64,000 bases of DNA from Kyrpidia spormannii. GTDB lineage: Bacteria > Bacillota > Bacilli > Kyrpidiales > Kyrpidiaceae. Below the pieces are notes generated by a model. The model was not told the DNA's origin and made no database searches. It saw only the letters and a list, made by a program, of their open reading frames with translations. Position numbers and translations under genes: made by a program. The stretch spans positions 2,108,001-2,172,000 of the forward strand of contig NZ_CP024955.1 of assembly GCF_002804065.1 (NCBI RefSeq). The letters run 5' to 3'. Below, in pieces: positions 35,154-44,132 of this stretch. How positions within the stretch are numbered: position 1 is the first letter of the stretch; every line of letters starts with the position of its first letter.

Positions 35154-35663
35154 CTAAGGCTGCGTCACTTGGATGGCCGGAGAAACGCGTAGCCGGGGAG
35201 AGACATCCGGCGTGACCACCCGCAAATATGCGGCTTCATCGCAGGTGGCGAATTTGCTGCAGGTGACACAATCCTTCCAGACTTTGTGAGGCAGGGTCTG
35301 CTTCTCCACGGGGTAGAACCCGCATTTTTCAAAGAAACGCCGCTGATAGGTCAAAGCGAGTACCTGGGGGATACCTAGATGCCGGGCCTCTTCCGACAAC
35401 CGATCCACCAACAGACCCCCGATCCCCTGCCCCCGGGCGTCCGGCGCCACCGCCAAGGACCGGATCTCCGCCAAATCTGCCCAAAGGATGTGCAACCCCG
35501 CGACCCCCAGCAGTCGTTCACCCTCCACCGCCACACTGAAGCATTGGAGGGATTCGTACAAGGACAGCCGGGAACGCGGGAGAAGCAACCCTTGTTGTGC
35601 ATAATAATCGATCAAGACATACATGGCGTCGACGTCTTCAACCACAGCTTTCCTCAATTCCAT
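35154..35663 (-). CDS. GNAT N-acetyltransferase, short ArgA-like (N-acetylglutamate synthase type)
   Basis: 169 residues. Acetyl-CoA site SLAVAPDARGQGIGGLLVDRL, then RRFFEKCGFYPVEKQTLPHKVWKDCVTCSKFATCDEAAYLR. The W-K-D-C-x-x-C ... CDEAA ending is typical of the short stand-alone NAGS enzymes (actinobacterial Rv2747 type) that start arginine synthesis without an amino-acid kinase domain. ATG at 35663 follows GGGGGAG. No arginine genes are adjacent. Confidence 0.8.
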   Translation of the reverse strand: MELRKAVVEDVDAMYVLIDYYAQQGLLLPRSRLSLYESLQCFSVAVEGERLLGVAGLHILWADLAEIRSLAVAPDARGQGIGGLLVDRLSEEARHLGIPQVLALTYQRRFFEKCGFYPVEKQTLPHKVWKDCVTCSKFATCDEAAYLRVVTPDVSPRLRVSPAIQVTQP

Positions 35664-35782
35664 GCCCAAACTCCCCCATCCCCGCGGGCTCAGCGTGGGG
35701 AATAAATATTCGGTGATGGTGATAAATATACACCTCACCACCGTCCGTGTCTACACTGAACCCGCCCGGGAGCGGGGGCCTG

Positions 35783-36283
35783 TCACCAGGTCCAGGGCTT
35801 GCCATACCCCGGCGGCGGGCCGGGCGGGGGGCCTCCCCAGCCCCCGCCGTAACCGCCCCCATATCCCCCGCCGTACCCCCCGCCGTATCCGCCACCATAC
35901 CCACCGGCCCCCGGCGGAGGCCCGTAAGGAGGACCGCCCGGACCATAGGGCGGACCACCGGGGCCGTACGGCGGACCGCCGGGGCCGGGTTGGGATAGAA
36001 TCAAAGGTGTCAGTGCCAACAGCGCTGCAAAAGGGATGAATAACACAAACGGGTTGACGCGGCGCAAACCCGAACTTTCCTCCCGGGTTTCTCCCTCTGT
36101 TGCCAGAGCTTCGTGCACGCGCAGATACAGACCTTTTTCCACCACTTCCACCAAAGTGCCGCGATACACCGCTGTCCGGGTCCGTACTTCGACCCATTGT
36201 CCCTTCCATCTGCGGCACCAGTCCCAATCCACGGGAAAGGGAATTCGCAGTCCGTGTTGCTGCGCCCATGCGGCGTCAGCCAT
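35783..36283 (-). CDS. Gly/Pro/Tyr-rich membrane protein of unknown function
   Basis: 166 residues in three parts: a Sm-like or SH3-like N-terminus (WKGQWVEVRTRTAVYRGTLVEVVEKGLYLRV), one membrane helix (NPFVLFIPFAALLALTPLIL), then a low-complexity tail of three GPGGPPY units and five or more GGGY units encoded by 21- and 12-nt tandem DNA repeats. ATG at 36283 follows GTGAAAGGGGGAGTGGCAT. Such tails occur in spore-coat and surface proteins, but no role can be assigned. Confidence 0.7.
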   Translation of the reverse strand: MADAAWAQQHGLRIPFPVDWDWCRRWKGQWVEVRTRTAVYRGTLVEVVEKGLYLRVHEALATEGETREESSGLRRVNPFVLFIPFAALLALTPLILSQPGPGGPPYGPGGPPYGPGGPPYGPPPGAGGYGGGYGGGYGGGYGGGYGGGWGGPPPGPPPGYGKPWTW

Positions 36284-36412
36284 ATGCCACTCCCCCTTTC
36301 ACCCTACCCTACAGCATATGGCCGACCGTCCCGGGACGCTTTAGGCGAAGGCGGATCCCAGGGACGCGGAGCCTGACTATCCAAACCTGAAGCCACTCCG
36401 GCCCCCTTGCAC

Positions 36413-38302
36413 ATCGAGTAGGAGGGGGCGGCTAGCCCCCGTCCTCTCACACCACCGGACATGCGGGTCCGCATCCGGCGGTTCACCAAGCTTGACTGAG
36501 CCTTCGGTAACGTTCGGTTAAACTCATCAGACCTTGAGCCTGCCAGTAGGTGTTGTCCAGGGCTCGATTCATCGGCCCATGGGCCATTCGCCACGGCCCT
36601 TTGCGGGCATTGGCGAATGGGTGTACCACCCACTCCGGCAACCCCAGTGCGCGCAGTTCACGGTATCGCGTCCGCACCCGTTTCCACTGTTTCCAGAGAC
36701 ACATCCGCAGCCTCCGCCGGATCCATCCTTCGATTTCTTCGAATGTGCTCGGCGTTTCGGCCAGGGCAAAGTATCCGATCCAGCCGCCCAGGTACGTATT
36801 CAGCCGTCGGATTCGTTCCTCCATGGCGATCGGTTGGTTCCTCGCCGTGAGGGCTCGGATCTTGGTCTTGACCCGGTCGATCGACTGCCTGGCCAGGCGA
36901 ATCCGGATTTCCCCGGCTTTGCGTTTGTACATGCTGAACCCCAGAAACTTGAGTTTCCACGGTCGGTCCACCGTGCTCTTCTGCTCGTTAAGCTTGAGTT
37001 TTAACCGCTCCTGCAGGAATTTCCGGATACTGGCCAGGACTCTCTCCCCCGCCCGTCTGCTTCGAACGTAGATGTTGGCATCATCCGCATACCGGACGAA
37101 CCTGTGGCCCCTCTTTTCCAGTTCTTTATCCAGGTCATCCAGAAGGATATTCGCCAACAGTGGACGGGGCGGCCCGCCCTGTGGCGTCCCTTCCTCCCTT
37201 TCCATGACCACCCCGTTCACCATGATCCCTGCCTGGAGGTATCGGCGAATGACCTTGAGTACTCGTTTATCCGTGACCTTCCGGGCGACCCGGGCCATCA
37301 GGATGTCATGATTCACCCGGTCGAAGAACTTTTCCAGGTCCATGTCCACGGCCCATTCGTATCCTTCTTCCACATACTGCCTCGCCTTCTTGACCGCGTC
37401 GTGGGCCTTTCTCCCGGGACGGAACCCGTAGCTGGCCTCCGAAAATTGCGGATCAAAGATCGGTGTCAGCACTTGCAGGAGGGCCTGTTGGATCAGGCGG
37501 TCCATCACGGTGGGGATCCCCAGCATCCGCTGGCCTCCCCCGAGTTTCGGGATTTCGACCCGGCGCACGGGCTGCGGTCGGTAGGTCCCCGCGAGCAGTT
37601 CTTCCCGGATGCGCGGCCACTCGGCTTGGATCTGTTCCCGGAGGTTTTCCGTGGGAATGCCGTCCACGCCGGGCGCGCCCTTGTTCTGCTCCACCCGCTT
37701 CAGGGCAGCCAGCATGTTACCCCTGGCCACCACCTTCTCCATCAGGCCGTCACCTTGATCTCCGCGAGGTGAGGCTCCGCTTTGTGCCGGAGAAGGGCTC
37801 GGCTCTCCCACGGTCCCCCGTGGCTTCACCACTTCCTCCCGTGGGCAGTCCCTGTTCAGGGTTTTCGGCTGTCTTCGTCCTTCTCGCGAACGCATCGGTC
37901 TCACCTCTGACTTGATGTTCGGGCCTTCCCCCTGAATTCATGACCTCCTGGGTACTATGCCCTCTGCTGACTCCTGCCGGTTCAGCCGAACCTCTCGGTT
38001 CGGGGTTGCCAGTTTTCCTGGTGTATCCGGCAGGCCTCCCCGGGTAAGAACGCTGACCTTCCCCCCGCGCCCGCCTCATATACTCCCCCGCCCCTTGGCA
38101 GCCTTGGATTTCGCTGTGTTGCGCCAGCTCATCCGAACGGTGCAGCCTCGTATGAGGTTCTTGTTCATCGGGCCGTGGGTTTGCCTCCGGCTTCCTTCGG
38201 ATTCCGCCTCGCAGCGGACACCCTTGCCTTTGGCTAGCAGACTCGTGCTGCCTCGCCTGCAGTGGACTTTCACCACCCAGTCAACGCCCATGCCGGGCGC
38301 AC
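36413..38302 (-). mobile_element. group IIC intron (bacterial class C)
   Basis: 5' end GTGCGCCCGGC at 38302 directly follows the fad-operon terminator (T run, then CTGC). 3' end at about 36413 ends in ...CTACTCGAT. Domain V is visible as GAACCGCCGGATGCGG with CCGCATGTCCGGT (about 36442-36476), followed by a domain VI hairpin (GGGGGCTAGCCGCCCCC). Length 1,890 nt with an internal reverse-transcriptase ORF lacking an endonuclease domain. Positions 37896-38302 are ribozyme domains I-III without a separate gene. Confidence 0.9.
36483..37895 (-). CDS. ltrA: group II intron reverse transcriptase/maturase (class C)
   Basis: About 470 residues. RT blocks are clear: KRVEQNKGAPGVDGIPTENL, RRVEIPKLGGGQRMLGIPTVMDRLIQQALL, SYGFRPGRKAHDAV, AVDMDLEKFFDRVNHDIL, catalytic FVRYADDANIYV, thumb and maturase domain X (LNTYLGGWIGYFALAETPSTFEEIEGWIRRRLR). 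No HNH endonuclease, as expected for class C. Odd: the nearly invariant GTPQGGPLSPLLANI block reads GTPQGGPPRPLLANI. ATG at 37895 follows AGAGGTGAGACCG. Confidence 0.92.
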   Translation of the reverse strand: MRSREGRRQPKTLNRDCPREEVVKPRGTVGEPSPSPAQSGASPRGDQGDGLMEKVVARGNMLAALKRVEQNKGAPGVDGIPTENLREQIQAEWPRIREELLAGTYRPQPVRRVEIPKLGGGQRMLGIPTVMDRLIQQALLQVLTPIFDPQFSEASYGFRPGRKAHDAVKKARQYVEEGYEWAVDMDLEKFFDRVNHDILMARVARKVTDKRVLKVIRRYLQAGIMVNGVVMEREEGTPQGGPPRPLLANILLDDLDKELEKRGHRFVRYADDANIYVRSRRAGERVLASIRKFLQERLKLKLNEQKSTVDRPWKLKFLGFSMYKRKAGEIRIRLARQSIDRVKTKIRALTARNQPIAMEERIRRLNTYLGGWIGYFALAETPSTFEEIEGWIRRRLRMCLWKQWKRVRTRYRELRALGLPEWVVHPFANARKGPWRMAHGPMNRALDNTYWQAQGLMSLTERYRRLSQAW

Positions 38303-38306
38303 GCAG

Positions 38307-38338
38307 AAAAAAACCGGCCCCTTTCCAGGAGCCGGTTT
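38307..38338 (-). terminator. intrinsic terminator of the fad operon, target of the group II intron
   Basis: Minus strand AAACCGGC...GCCGGTTTTTTT. The intron begins 4-5 nt after the T run. Confidence 0.9.
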
Positions 38339-38372
38339 GGCCGGCGGCGATCACCACCGGCACCTTTATCGA

Positions 38373-40157
38373 TCACTGAACCACGTATTTTTCGGCATCG
38401 AGAATCCGGGCCGCAATCCGCCGCTTCAGGGCCGCGATGTTCACCGGAGTCCTCCGGGCCAGTTTCCTCAGCCCCGCCAGCATCATCGCGAGAGTTTGCC
38501 CCTCTTCCACCGCCGCAAGAACCGACCGGGCGGTCGTCTCCAAGTGGTCAAACCCTTCATAAACCTGGCAACGGGCCATATCCGCCATGAGCCCGGCCTT
38601 CTCTTCCCCCTGGGCCTGGGCGAATTTCACCGCTCGCAGCACCGCGCTTTCCATGGCAAAGATGTCGATGACCAAATCGGCCAAACCAGCGAGGACTTCT
38701 TGTTCCTGTTCCAACTTCGCCTGATATTTTTGCACTGCTGTGCCCGCCGCCAGAAGGAAAATCTTCTTCGCCTGTTCGATCAGGCCCCGCTCGACTCCCA
38801 GGAATCCGCCGTCCTCCACCCCGGCAACACTCCCGGACATGAGTTCACCCTGCAGCTGCTGGGCTTTTTGCAGCAGGGGCAGCTCGCCCTTCATGACCTT
38901 GCGCATCAACATGCCGGGGATCAACATGCGGTTGATCTCATTCGTCCCCTCAAAAATTCGATTGATCCGGGAATCCCGGTAGATGCGCTCGGCACCGTAT
39001 TCAGCGATAAAGCCGTAGCCGCCGTGAATCTGGACGTTCTCATCCGCCACGGCGTCGAGCACCTCGGAGCCGAACACCTTATTGATGGAACATTCCAAAG
39101 CGTACTCCCCGATGGCCGCAGCGGCCTGCATGCCCACCTCGTCCTGGGTGAGGTCAAAATCCTGCAGCTGCCTGTCAAACAACCCCACCGTCCGGTAAAT
39201 CACAGACTCCGCCGCAAAGGTGCGAACCGCCATGGTGGCCAATTTGTTCTGAATGAGCGGAAACTCGGCGATTGGTTTGCCGAATTGGCTTCGTTCCTTG
39301 GCGTATTTTGCAGACATGGCCAGGGCGATCTTCGAAGACCCGACACAGCCCGCGGCCAATTTGTAACGGCCGATGTTCAGGATATTGAAGGCGATCAGAT
39401 GGCCCTTGCCGATCTGGCCCAACACATTCTCCACCGGAACCGGCACATCTTCAAGGATGAGCTGCCGGGTGGAAGAGCCCTTGATCCCCATCTTCTTCTC
39501 TTCCGGACCGGTGGAAACCCCGGGGAATCCGCGCTCGACGATGAAGGCGGTGAATTTTTCCCCGTCCACCTTGGCATAGACGATAAACAGGTCGGCAAAC
39601 CCGGCGTTGGTGATAAACTGCTTCGTGCCGTTGAGGATATAGTGGGTACCTTCAGCATTTAACACCGCCGTGGTCTTCGCCCCGAGGGCGTCCGATCCCG
39701 AGGTGGGTTCGGTCAGGGCGTAAGCGGACAGCCACTCGCCGGACGCGAGCTTTGGAAGATATTTTTCCTTCTGGGCCTTATTGCCGAAATACACGATGGG
39801 AAGGGTCCCGATGCCGACGTGAGCCCCATGGGAAAGGGCGAAGGCCCCGCCATAGGTGACATACTCAGTAATCAGGGTGGAACTGATCTTGTCCAGTCCA
39901 AGGCCCCCGTATTCCTCGGGGACATCCGCGCCAAGCAGCCCCAGCTCGCCAGCCTTTTTCAACAACCCGACAGTGACGTCAAAATTCTGGGCTTCGATCT
40001 CGGCATCCCGGGGTTGCACCTCGCCGACGCAAAAATCGTAAGTGGTCTTGGCGATCATGCGGTGCTCCTCGGTAAAATCCTCCGGTGTAAACACACTGGC
40101 GGGATCCACCGGGCCCACCAAAAATTCTCCACCCTTGACCTTTTTTTGTTCTTCCAT
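38373..40157 (-). CDS. fadE: acyl-CoA dehydrogenase
   Basis: First oxidation step of beta-oxidation. 594 residues, the length of B. subtilis FadE with its C-terminal extension. [109 protein letters not shown] and the catalytic-region [35 protein letters not shown] at 40157 follows GAGAGGAGTGGCATC. Third gene of the fadN-fadA-fadE operon. Confidence 0.93.
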   Translation of the reverse strand: MEEQKKVKGGEFLVGPVDPASVFTPEDFTEEHRMIAKTTYDFCVGEVQPRDAEIEAQNFDVTVGLLKKAGELGLLGADVPEEYGGLGLDKISSTLITEYVTYGGAFALSHGAHVGIGTLPIVYFGNKAQKEKYLPKLASGEWLSAYALTEPTSGSDALGAKTTAVLNAEGTHYILNGTKQFITNAGFADLFIVYAKVDGEKFTAFIVERGFPGVSTGPEEKKMGIKGSSTRQLILEDVPVPVENVLGQIGKGHLIAFNILNIGRYKLAAGCVGSSKIALAMSAKYAKERSQFGKPIAEFPLIQNKLATMAVRTFAAESVIYRTVGLFDRQLQDFDLTQDEVGMQAAAAIGEYALECSINKVFGSEVLDAVADENVQIHGGYGFIAEYGAERIYRDSRINRIFEGTNEINRMLIPGMLMRKVMKGELPLLQKAQQLQGELMSGSVAGVEDGGFLGVERGLIEQAKKIFLLAAGTAVQKYQAKLEQEQEVLAGLADLVIDIFAMESAVLRAVKFAQAQGEEKAGLMADMARCQVYEGFDHLETTARSVLAAVEEGQTLAMMLAGLRKLARRTPVNIAALKRRIAARILDAEKYVVQ

Positions 40158-40226
40158 GATGCCACTCCTCTCTCGATCGTTTCTATGACATCCCGAGACA
40201 GCATCCCAGGACGCTTTGACCAAACA

Positions 40227-41405
40227 CTAGGGGCGTTCAAATACTCCGGCCGCCCCCATGCCTCCTCCGATACACATAGTAACCACCCCGTAGCGGCTGC
40301 CCCGGCGGCGCATCTCGTTCATCAGGGAGACGGTCAACTTCGAGCCGGTGCAGCCCAGGGGATGGCCCAAAGCGATGGCCCCTCCGTTGACATTGGTCTT
40401 TTCCGGATCCATCCCGAGTTTCCGCATCACCGCCAGGGACTGGGCGGCAAATGCTTCGTTGAGCTCAAAAAGATCGATGTCGTCGATGGACAGGCCGGCC
40501 TTTTTCAGGGCTTTGGGCACCGCCTCTACGGGCCCGATGCCCATGATATCCGGGTCGACACCCCCCACGGCAAAACTGCGGAAAATCAGTTTTGGCTCCA
40601 AGCCGAGCTGCGCCGCCCGTTCGGCGGACATGACCACCACCGCCGCCGCGCCGTCACTGGTCTGGGAGGAATTGCCCGCTGTCACGGTGCCGTCCTTGGC
40701 AAAGGCCGGACGCAGTTGCGCCAAAGCCTCCATGGAGGTATCCCGGCGCACCCCTTCGTCTTCGACGAACTCAAAGGACGTTTTCACCACTTTGCCGTCC
40801 TCACCCACCACCGTGCGGGTCACCGGGACCGGAACAATCTCGTCACGAAACAGTCCCTCGTCAATCGCCCGGGCGGCCCGCTGATGGCTGCGGAGCGCAA
40901 AAGCATCCTGATCCTCCCGGCTCACGTCAAACCTCCGGGCCACCTGCTCAGCGGTGAGCCCCATGGACAAATACACCTGGGGATAATGTTCGACCAGATA
41001 GGGATTTGGGCGCACGGTGTGGCCGGTCATGGGGACCAGGCTCATGCTCTCCACGCCCCCGGCCACGATCACGTCTGCAAATCCGGCCATGATTCGCTCC
41101 GCCGCCATGGCGATCGTCTGAAGCCCCGATGAACAGAATCGATTGACAGTCACTCCGGGCACCGATGTCGGCAAACCCGCTCTCAAGGCCACGATCCGCC
41201 CGAGGTTCATCCCCTGTTCTGCTTCAGGAATGGCGCAACCGATGATCACATCCTCCACTTCGGCGGGTTCCACCTGCGGCACCCGGCGCAGGGCTTCGGC
41301 CACCACGAGCCCCGCGAGGTCCTCCGGCCGGGTTTCGCGCAAGGCACCCTTCGGCGCCTTGCCCACCGCGGTGCGCACCCCGGACACAATCACTGCTTCC
41401 CGCAT
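40227..41405 (-). CDS. fadA: acetyl-CoA acyltransferase (3-ketoacyl-CoA thiolase)
   Basis: Thiolytic step of beta-oxidation. 392 residues. Nucleophile Cys in [20 protein letters not shown], late motifs [20 protein letters not shown] (His) and [18 protein letters not shown] (Cys). ATG at 41405 follows GAAGAGGGGGAGAGCG. Lies 57 nt behind fadN and 69 nt before fadE. Confidence 0.95.
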   Translation of the reverse strand: MREAVIVSGVRTAVGKAPKGALRETRPEDLAGLVVAEALRRVPQVEPAEVEDVIIGCAIPEAEQGMNLGRIVALRAGLPTSVPGVTVNRFCSSGLQTIAMAAERIMAGFADVIVAGGVESMSLVPMTGHTVRPNPYLVEHYPQVYLSMGLTAEQVARRFDVSREDQDAFALRSHQRAARAIDEGLFRDEIVPVPVTRTVVGEDGKVVKTSFEFVEDEGVRRDTSMEALAQLRPAFAKDGTVTAGNSSQTSDGAAAVVVMSAERAAQLGLEPKLIFRSFAVGGVDPDIMGIGPVEAVPKALKKAGLSIDDIDLFELNEAFAAQSLAVMRKLGMDPEKTNVNGGAIALGHPLGCTGSKLTVSLMNEMRRRGSRYGVVTMCIGGGMGAAGVFERP

Positions 41406-41462
41406 CGCTCTCCCCCTCTTCATCTCCCGATCTCGTCTACGCAGTTTTTACCTTCCCCATCA

Positions 41463-43865
41463 CTAATTCCGCAGCGGTTTATTGTGTTTGAGCATATATG
41501 CCATTCGCTCCTGTGTCTTGGGCTCCCCGGCCAGGGACAAAAACGCCTCCCTTTCCAGATCGAGCAGGTACTGTTCCGATACGAGAGTCCCTGCGGGCAC
41601 ACTTCCGCCCGCCAACACCCAGGCCAACTTTTTCGCAATCTTCTCGTCGTGTTCGCTGATATATCCGCCCATGCGCAGAGTGTACGCCCCCACCGCCATG
41701 ACGGCATAGCCGGGTTCTCCCACGACCGGGATCTTTCTCCTGACGGGAGGCCGGTACCCGTTCTCCGCCAACTGAAGGACTTTGCGCTTGGCATCGTACA
41801 ACAAGGTGTCAGGGTTGACCGAGATGCCGTCGCCGGCTCGCAGAAATCCCATCTCCTTGGCCTCCGCGGCACTGGTGCTGACCTTGGCCATGGCGATGGT
41901 TTCAAAGGTACGATTGACGAGAGGCTGCAGGTCTACCCCGCTTTTTTCCGGGACGCCCTCGATGGCTCGAAGGAGCAACTCCTTAGTACCTCCTCCCCCG
42001 GGAATCACGCCCACCCCGGTCTCCACCAGGCCCATATAGGTCTCTGCCGATGCTTGCACCCTGGACGCCGCAAAACACACCTCGGCCCCGCCGCCGAGAG
42101 TCATGGCAAAAGGCGCCGCCACCACCGGTTTGTCGAGATACTTCAGGCGCATGTTGGCCTGTTGGAACTGGCTGACGGCCATCTCCACCTCGTCCCATTC
42201 CTCTTCCTGGACCCCCATGAGGATGAGAAACAGGTTGGCGCCGACGGAGAAGTTTTTCGCCTGGTTTCCGATCACGAGGCCCCGCCAGTTTTTCGAGACC
42301 TCTTCCGCGGCTTTGAACATCATCTCCACCACATCCGGGCCGATGGCGTTATGTGGTGACCGAAACTCCAGGCAGGCCACCCCGTCCCCCAGATCGTACA
42401 GGGCCGCCCCGCTGTTCTCCATCACCACCTTGCCCTCTTCCCTCAGCCGAGGAAGATGGATCCACTCTTTCGGTTCTTCCGTGTACCGCACTTCTTTATC
42501 CGGCATAAACCGCCCGACCTGGCCGGGCTCCTTGTGATACCAACTGTCCAGACCCTGGGCCAGAAGATCTTCCACCAGTGGGGGGATCGCCTCTCCTTCG
42601 GCCCTCATGCGCTCCACCGCCTCGCGCACCCCGATCAGGTCCCACAGTTCGAAGGGACCCAGTTCCCAGTTGAACCCCCACTTCATCGCCCGATCCACCG
42701 CCAAGATGTCATCGGCAATCTCGGGGATCTTCGAGGCCGTGTAAAGCAGCGTCTTCTTTGTCACCTTCCAGGCGAGCGCCGATGCCCGATCCTTGCCGAA
42801 CAGTAGCGCCCGAATCTTGTCGCCAAGGGACGTGGCATACTTGGCCTGGGTTAGAGACGGATACTCCGCCTTCTTTCTCGGCCGGTACTCCATCGTCGAC
42901 GGATCCAGGGTCAGGATCTCCCGTCCGGCCTCGCTCTTGACCCGTTTATAAATTCCCTGGCCCGCCTTCTCTCCAATCCAACCACGCTTCACCATCTCTA
43001 GAATGAAAGGCGGGACCTCGAAAGCCGCTTTCTCCTCCGGGGTGGAAACACTATCCCGGACGTTGTGCGCCACGTGCACAAAGGTGTCAATGCCGACAAG
43101 GTCCAAGGTCCGAAAGACCGCGCTCTTGGGTCGACCCATGGCCGGACCGAACACGGCATCCACATCTTCCACAGTGTACCCGTCCTCTAACATGGCCTGG
43201 ACCGTGGCGAGAAGTCCGTAGGTGCCGATGCGGTTGGCGATAAAATTCGGCGTGTCCTTGGCCACGACGACGCCTTTGCCCAGTACCCGAGTGGCAAACT
43301 GACACATGTCCTCCACCACGTCGGGCCGGGTTTTCGCCGTGGGGATGATCTCCAGCAATTTCATATACCGGGGCGGGTTGAAAAAGTGAGTGCCCAAAAA
43401 ATGGGCTTGAAACTCTTCGGATCGCCCTTCCGCCATCTTCGTGATGGACACGCCGGAGGTATTCGAACTGACCACCGTGCCGGGGCGCCGATAGGCTTCA
43501 ACATGCTTGAGAAGTGCTCGCTTGGCTTCGAGATTTTCCACGATCACTTCGATAATCCATTGGCAGTCCGCAATGCGATCCAGATGGTCTTCGAAATTAC
43601 CAATCCGGATCCGGTCCGCCGCCCGCTGGGTATAAAATGCCGCCGGTCTCGCTTTGAGAGCCCGCTCGAGCCCTGTTCGGACAATTCGCAGGCGAACTTC
43701 CGGGTCACTCAGGGTCAACCCTTTGGCCTTTTCTGCCTCTGTGAGGGACGAAGGGACCATGTCGAGCAATTCCACCTCGAGGCCCACCCCCGCCAGATGC
43801 GCTGCGATGGCCGCTCCCATCACGCCGGAGCCCAGAACCGCAACTCGGTTGATCGTTGTGGTCAT
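41463..43865 (-). CDS. fadN: 3-hydroxyacyl-CoA dehydrogenase / enoyl-CoA hydratase fusion
   Basis: 800 residues, Bacillus FadN type with the dehydrogenase first. NAD fold VAVLGSGVMGAAIAAHLAGVG; GTHFFNPPRYMKLLEIIPT; C-terminal dehydrogenase half; then a crotonase-fold domain (NSGAALYDLGDGVACLEFRSPHNAIGPDV, KPVVAAPFAMTLGGGAEVCFAASRVQASAETYMGLVETGVGVIPGGGGTKELLLR). ATG at 43865 follows GGTGAGGAGGATTGTGA. First gene of the fad operon; divergent from an acyl-CoA ligase. No clear FadR box was found in the 267-nt divergent gap. Confidence 0.94.
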   Translation of the reverse strand: MTTTINRVAVLGSGVMGAAIAAHLAGVGLEVELLDMVPSSLTEAEKAKGLTLSDPEVRLRIVRTGLERALKARPAAFYTQRAADRIRIGNFEDHLDRIADCQWIIEVIVENLEAKRALLKHVEAYRRPGTVVSSNTSGVSITKMAEGRSEEFQAHFLGTHFFNPPRYMKLLEIIPTAKTRPDVVEDMCQFATRVLGKGVVVAKDTPNFIANRIGTYGLLATVQAMLEDGYTVEDVDAVFGPAMGRPKSAVFRTLDLVGIDTFVHVAHNVRDSVSTPEEKAAFEVPPFILEMVKRGWIGEKAGQGIYKRVKSEAGREILTLDPSTMEYRPRKKAEYPSLTQAKYATSLGDKIRALLFGKDRASALAWKVTKKTLLYTASKIPEIADDILAVDRAMKWGFNWELGPFELWDLIGVREAVERMRAEGEAIPPLVEDLLAQGLDSWYHKEPGQVGRFMPDKEVRYTEEPKEWIHLPRLREEGKVVMENSGAALYDLGDGVACLEFRSPHNAIGPDVVEMMFKAAEEVSKNWRGLVIGNQAKNFSVGANLFLILMGVQEEEWDEVEMAVSQFQQANMRLKYLDKPVVAAPFAMTLGGGAEVCFAASRVQASAETYMGLVETGVGVIPGGGGTKELLLRAIEGVPEKSGVDLQPLVNRTFETIAMAKVSTSAAEAKEMGFLRAGDGISVNPDTLLYDAKRKVLQLAENGYRPPVRRKIPVVGEPGYAVMAVGAYTLRMGGYISEHDEKIAKKLAWVLAGGSVPAGTLVSEQYLLDLEREAFLSLAGEPKTQERMAYMLKHNKPLRN

Positions 43866-44132
43866 TCACAATCCTCCTCACCATCTCGCCTTTCCATGAA
43901 CATCAACCAAACAGTCGGAAGATCCAGCCGCCACTTCAGCCTCGTATATCCACCACTCCCAGTATAGCATAATTCGAGATCGAAAACGGATTTTCCTGCC
44001 GTCTTTCTCCATCCTGGAAAGGAAACCGTCTTCATCGGCAAACTTGCAGGAAATACAACCATGCATCGCGTATTTGATGTACTATTGTAACAGAAACGTC
44101 GAAAATCAACGAATCCACAGGGAGGTGTCGTT

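Noticed and set aside
35810-35990. Intergenic tandem repeat
   Set aside because: The period-12 and period-21 repeats are in frame and encode the Gly/Tyr tail of a protein with a good start.
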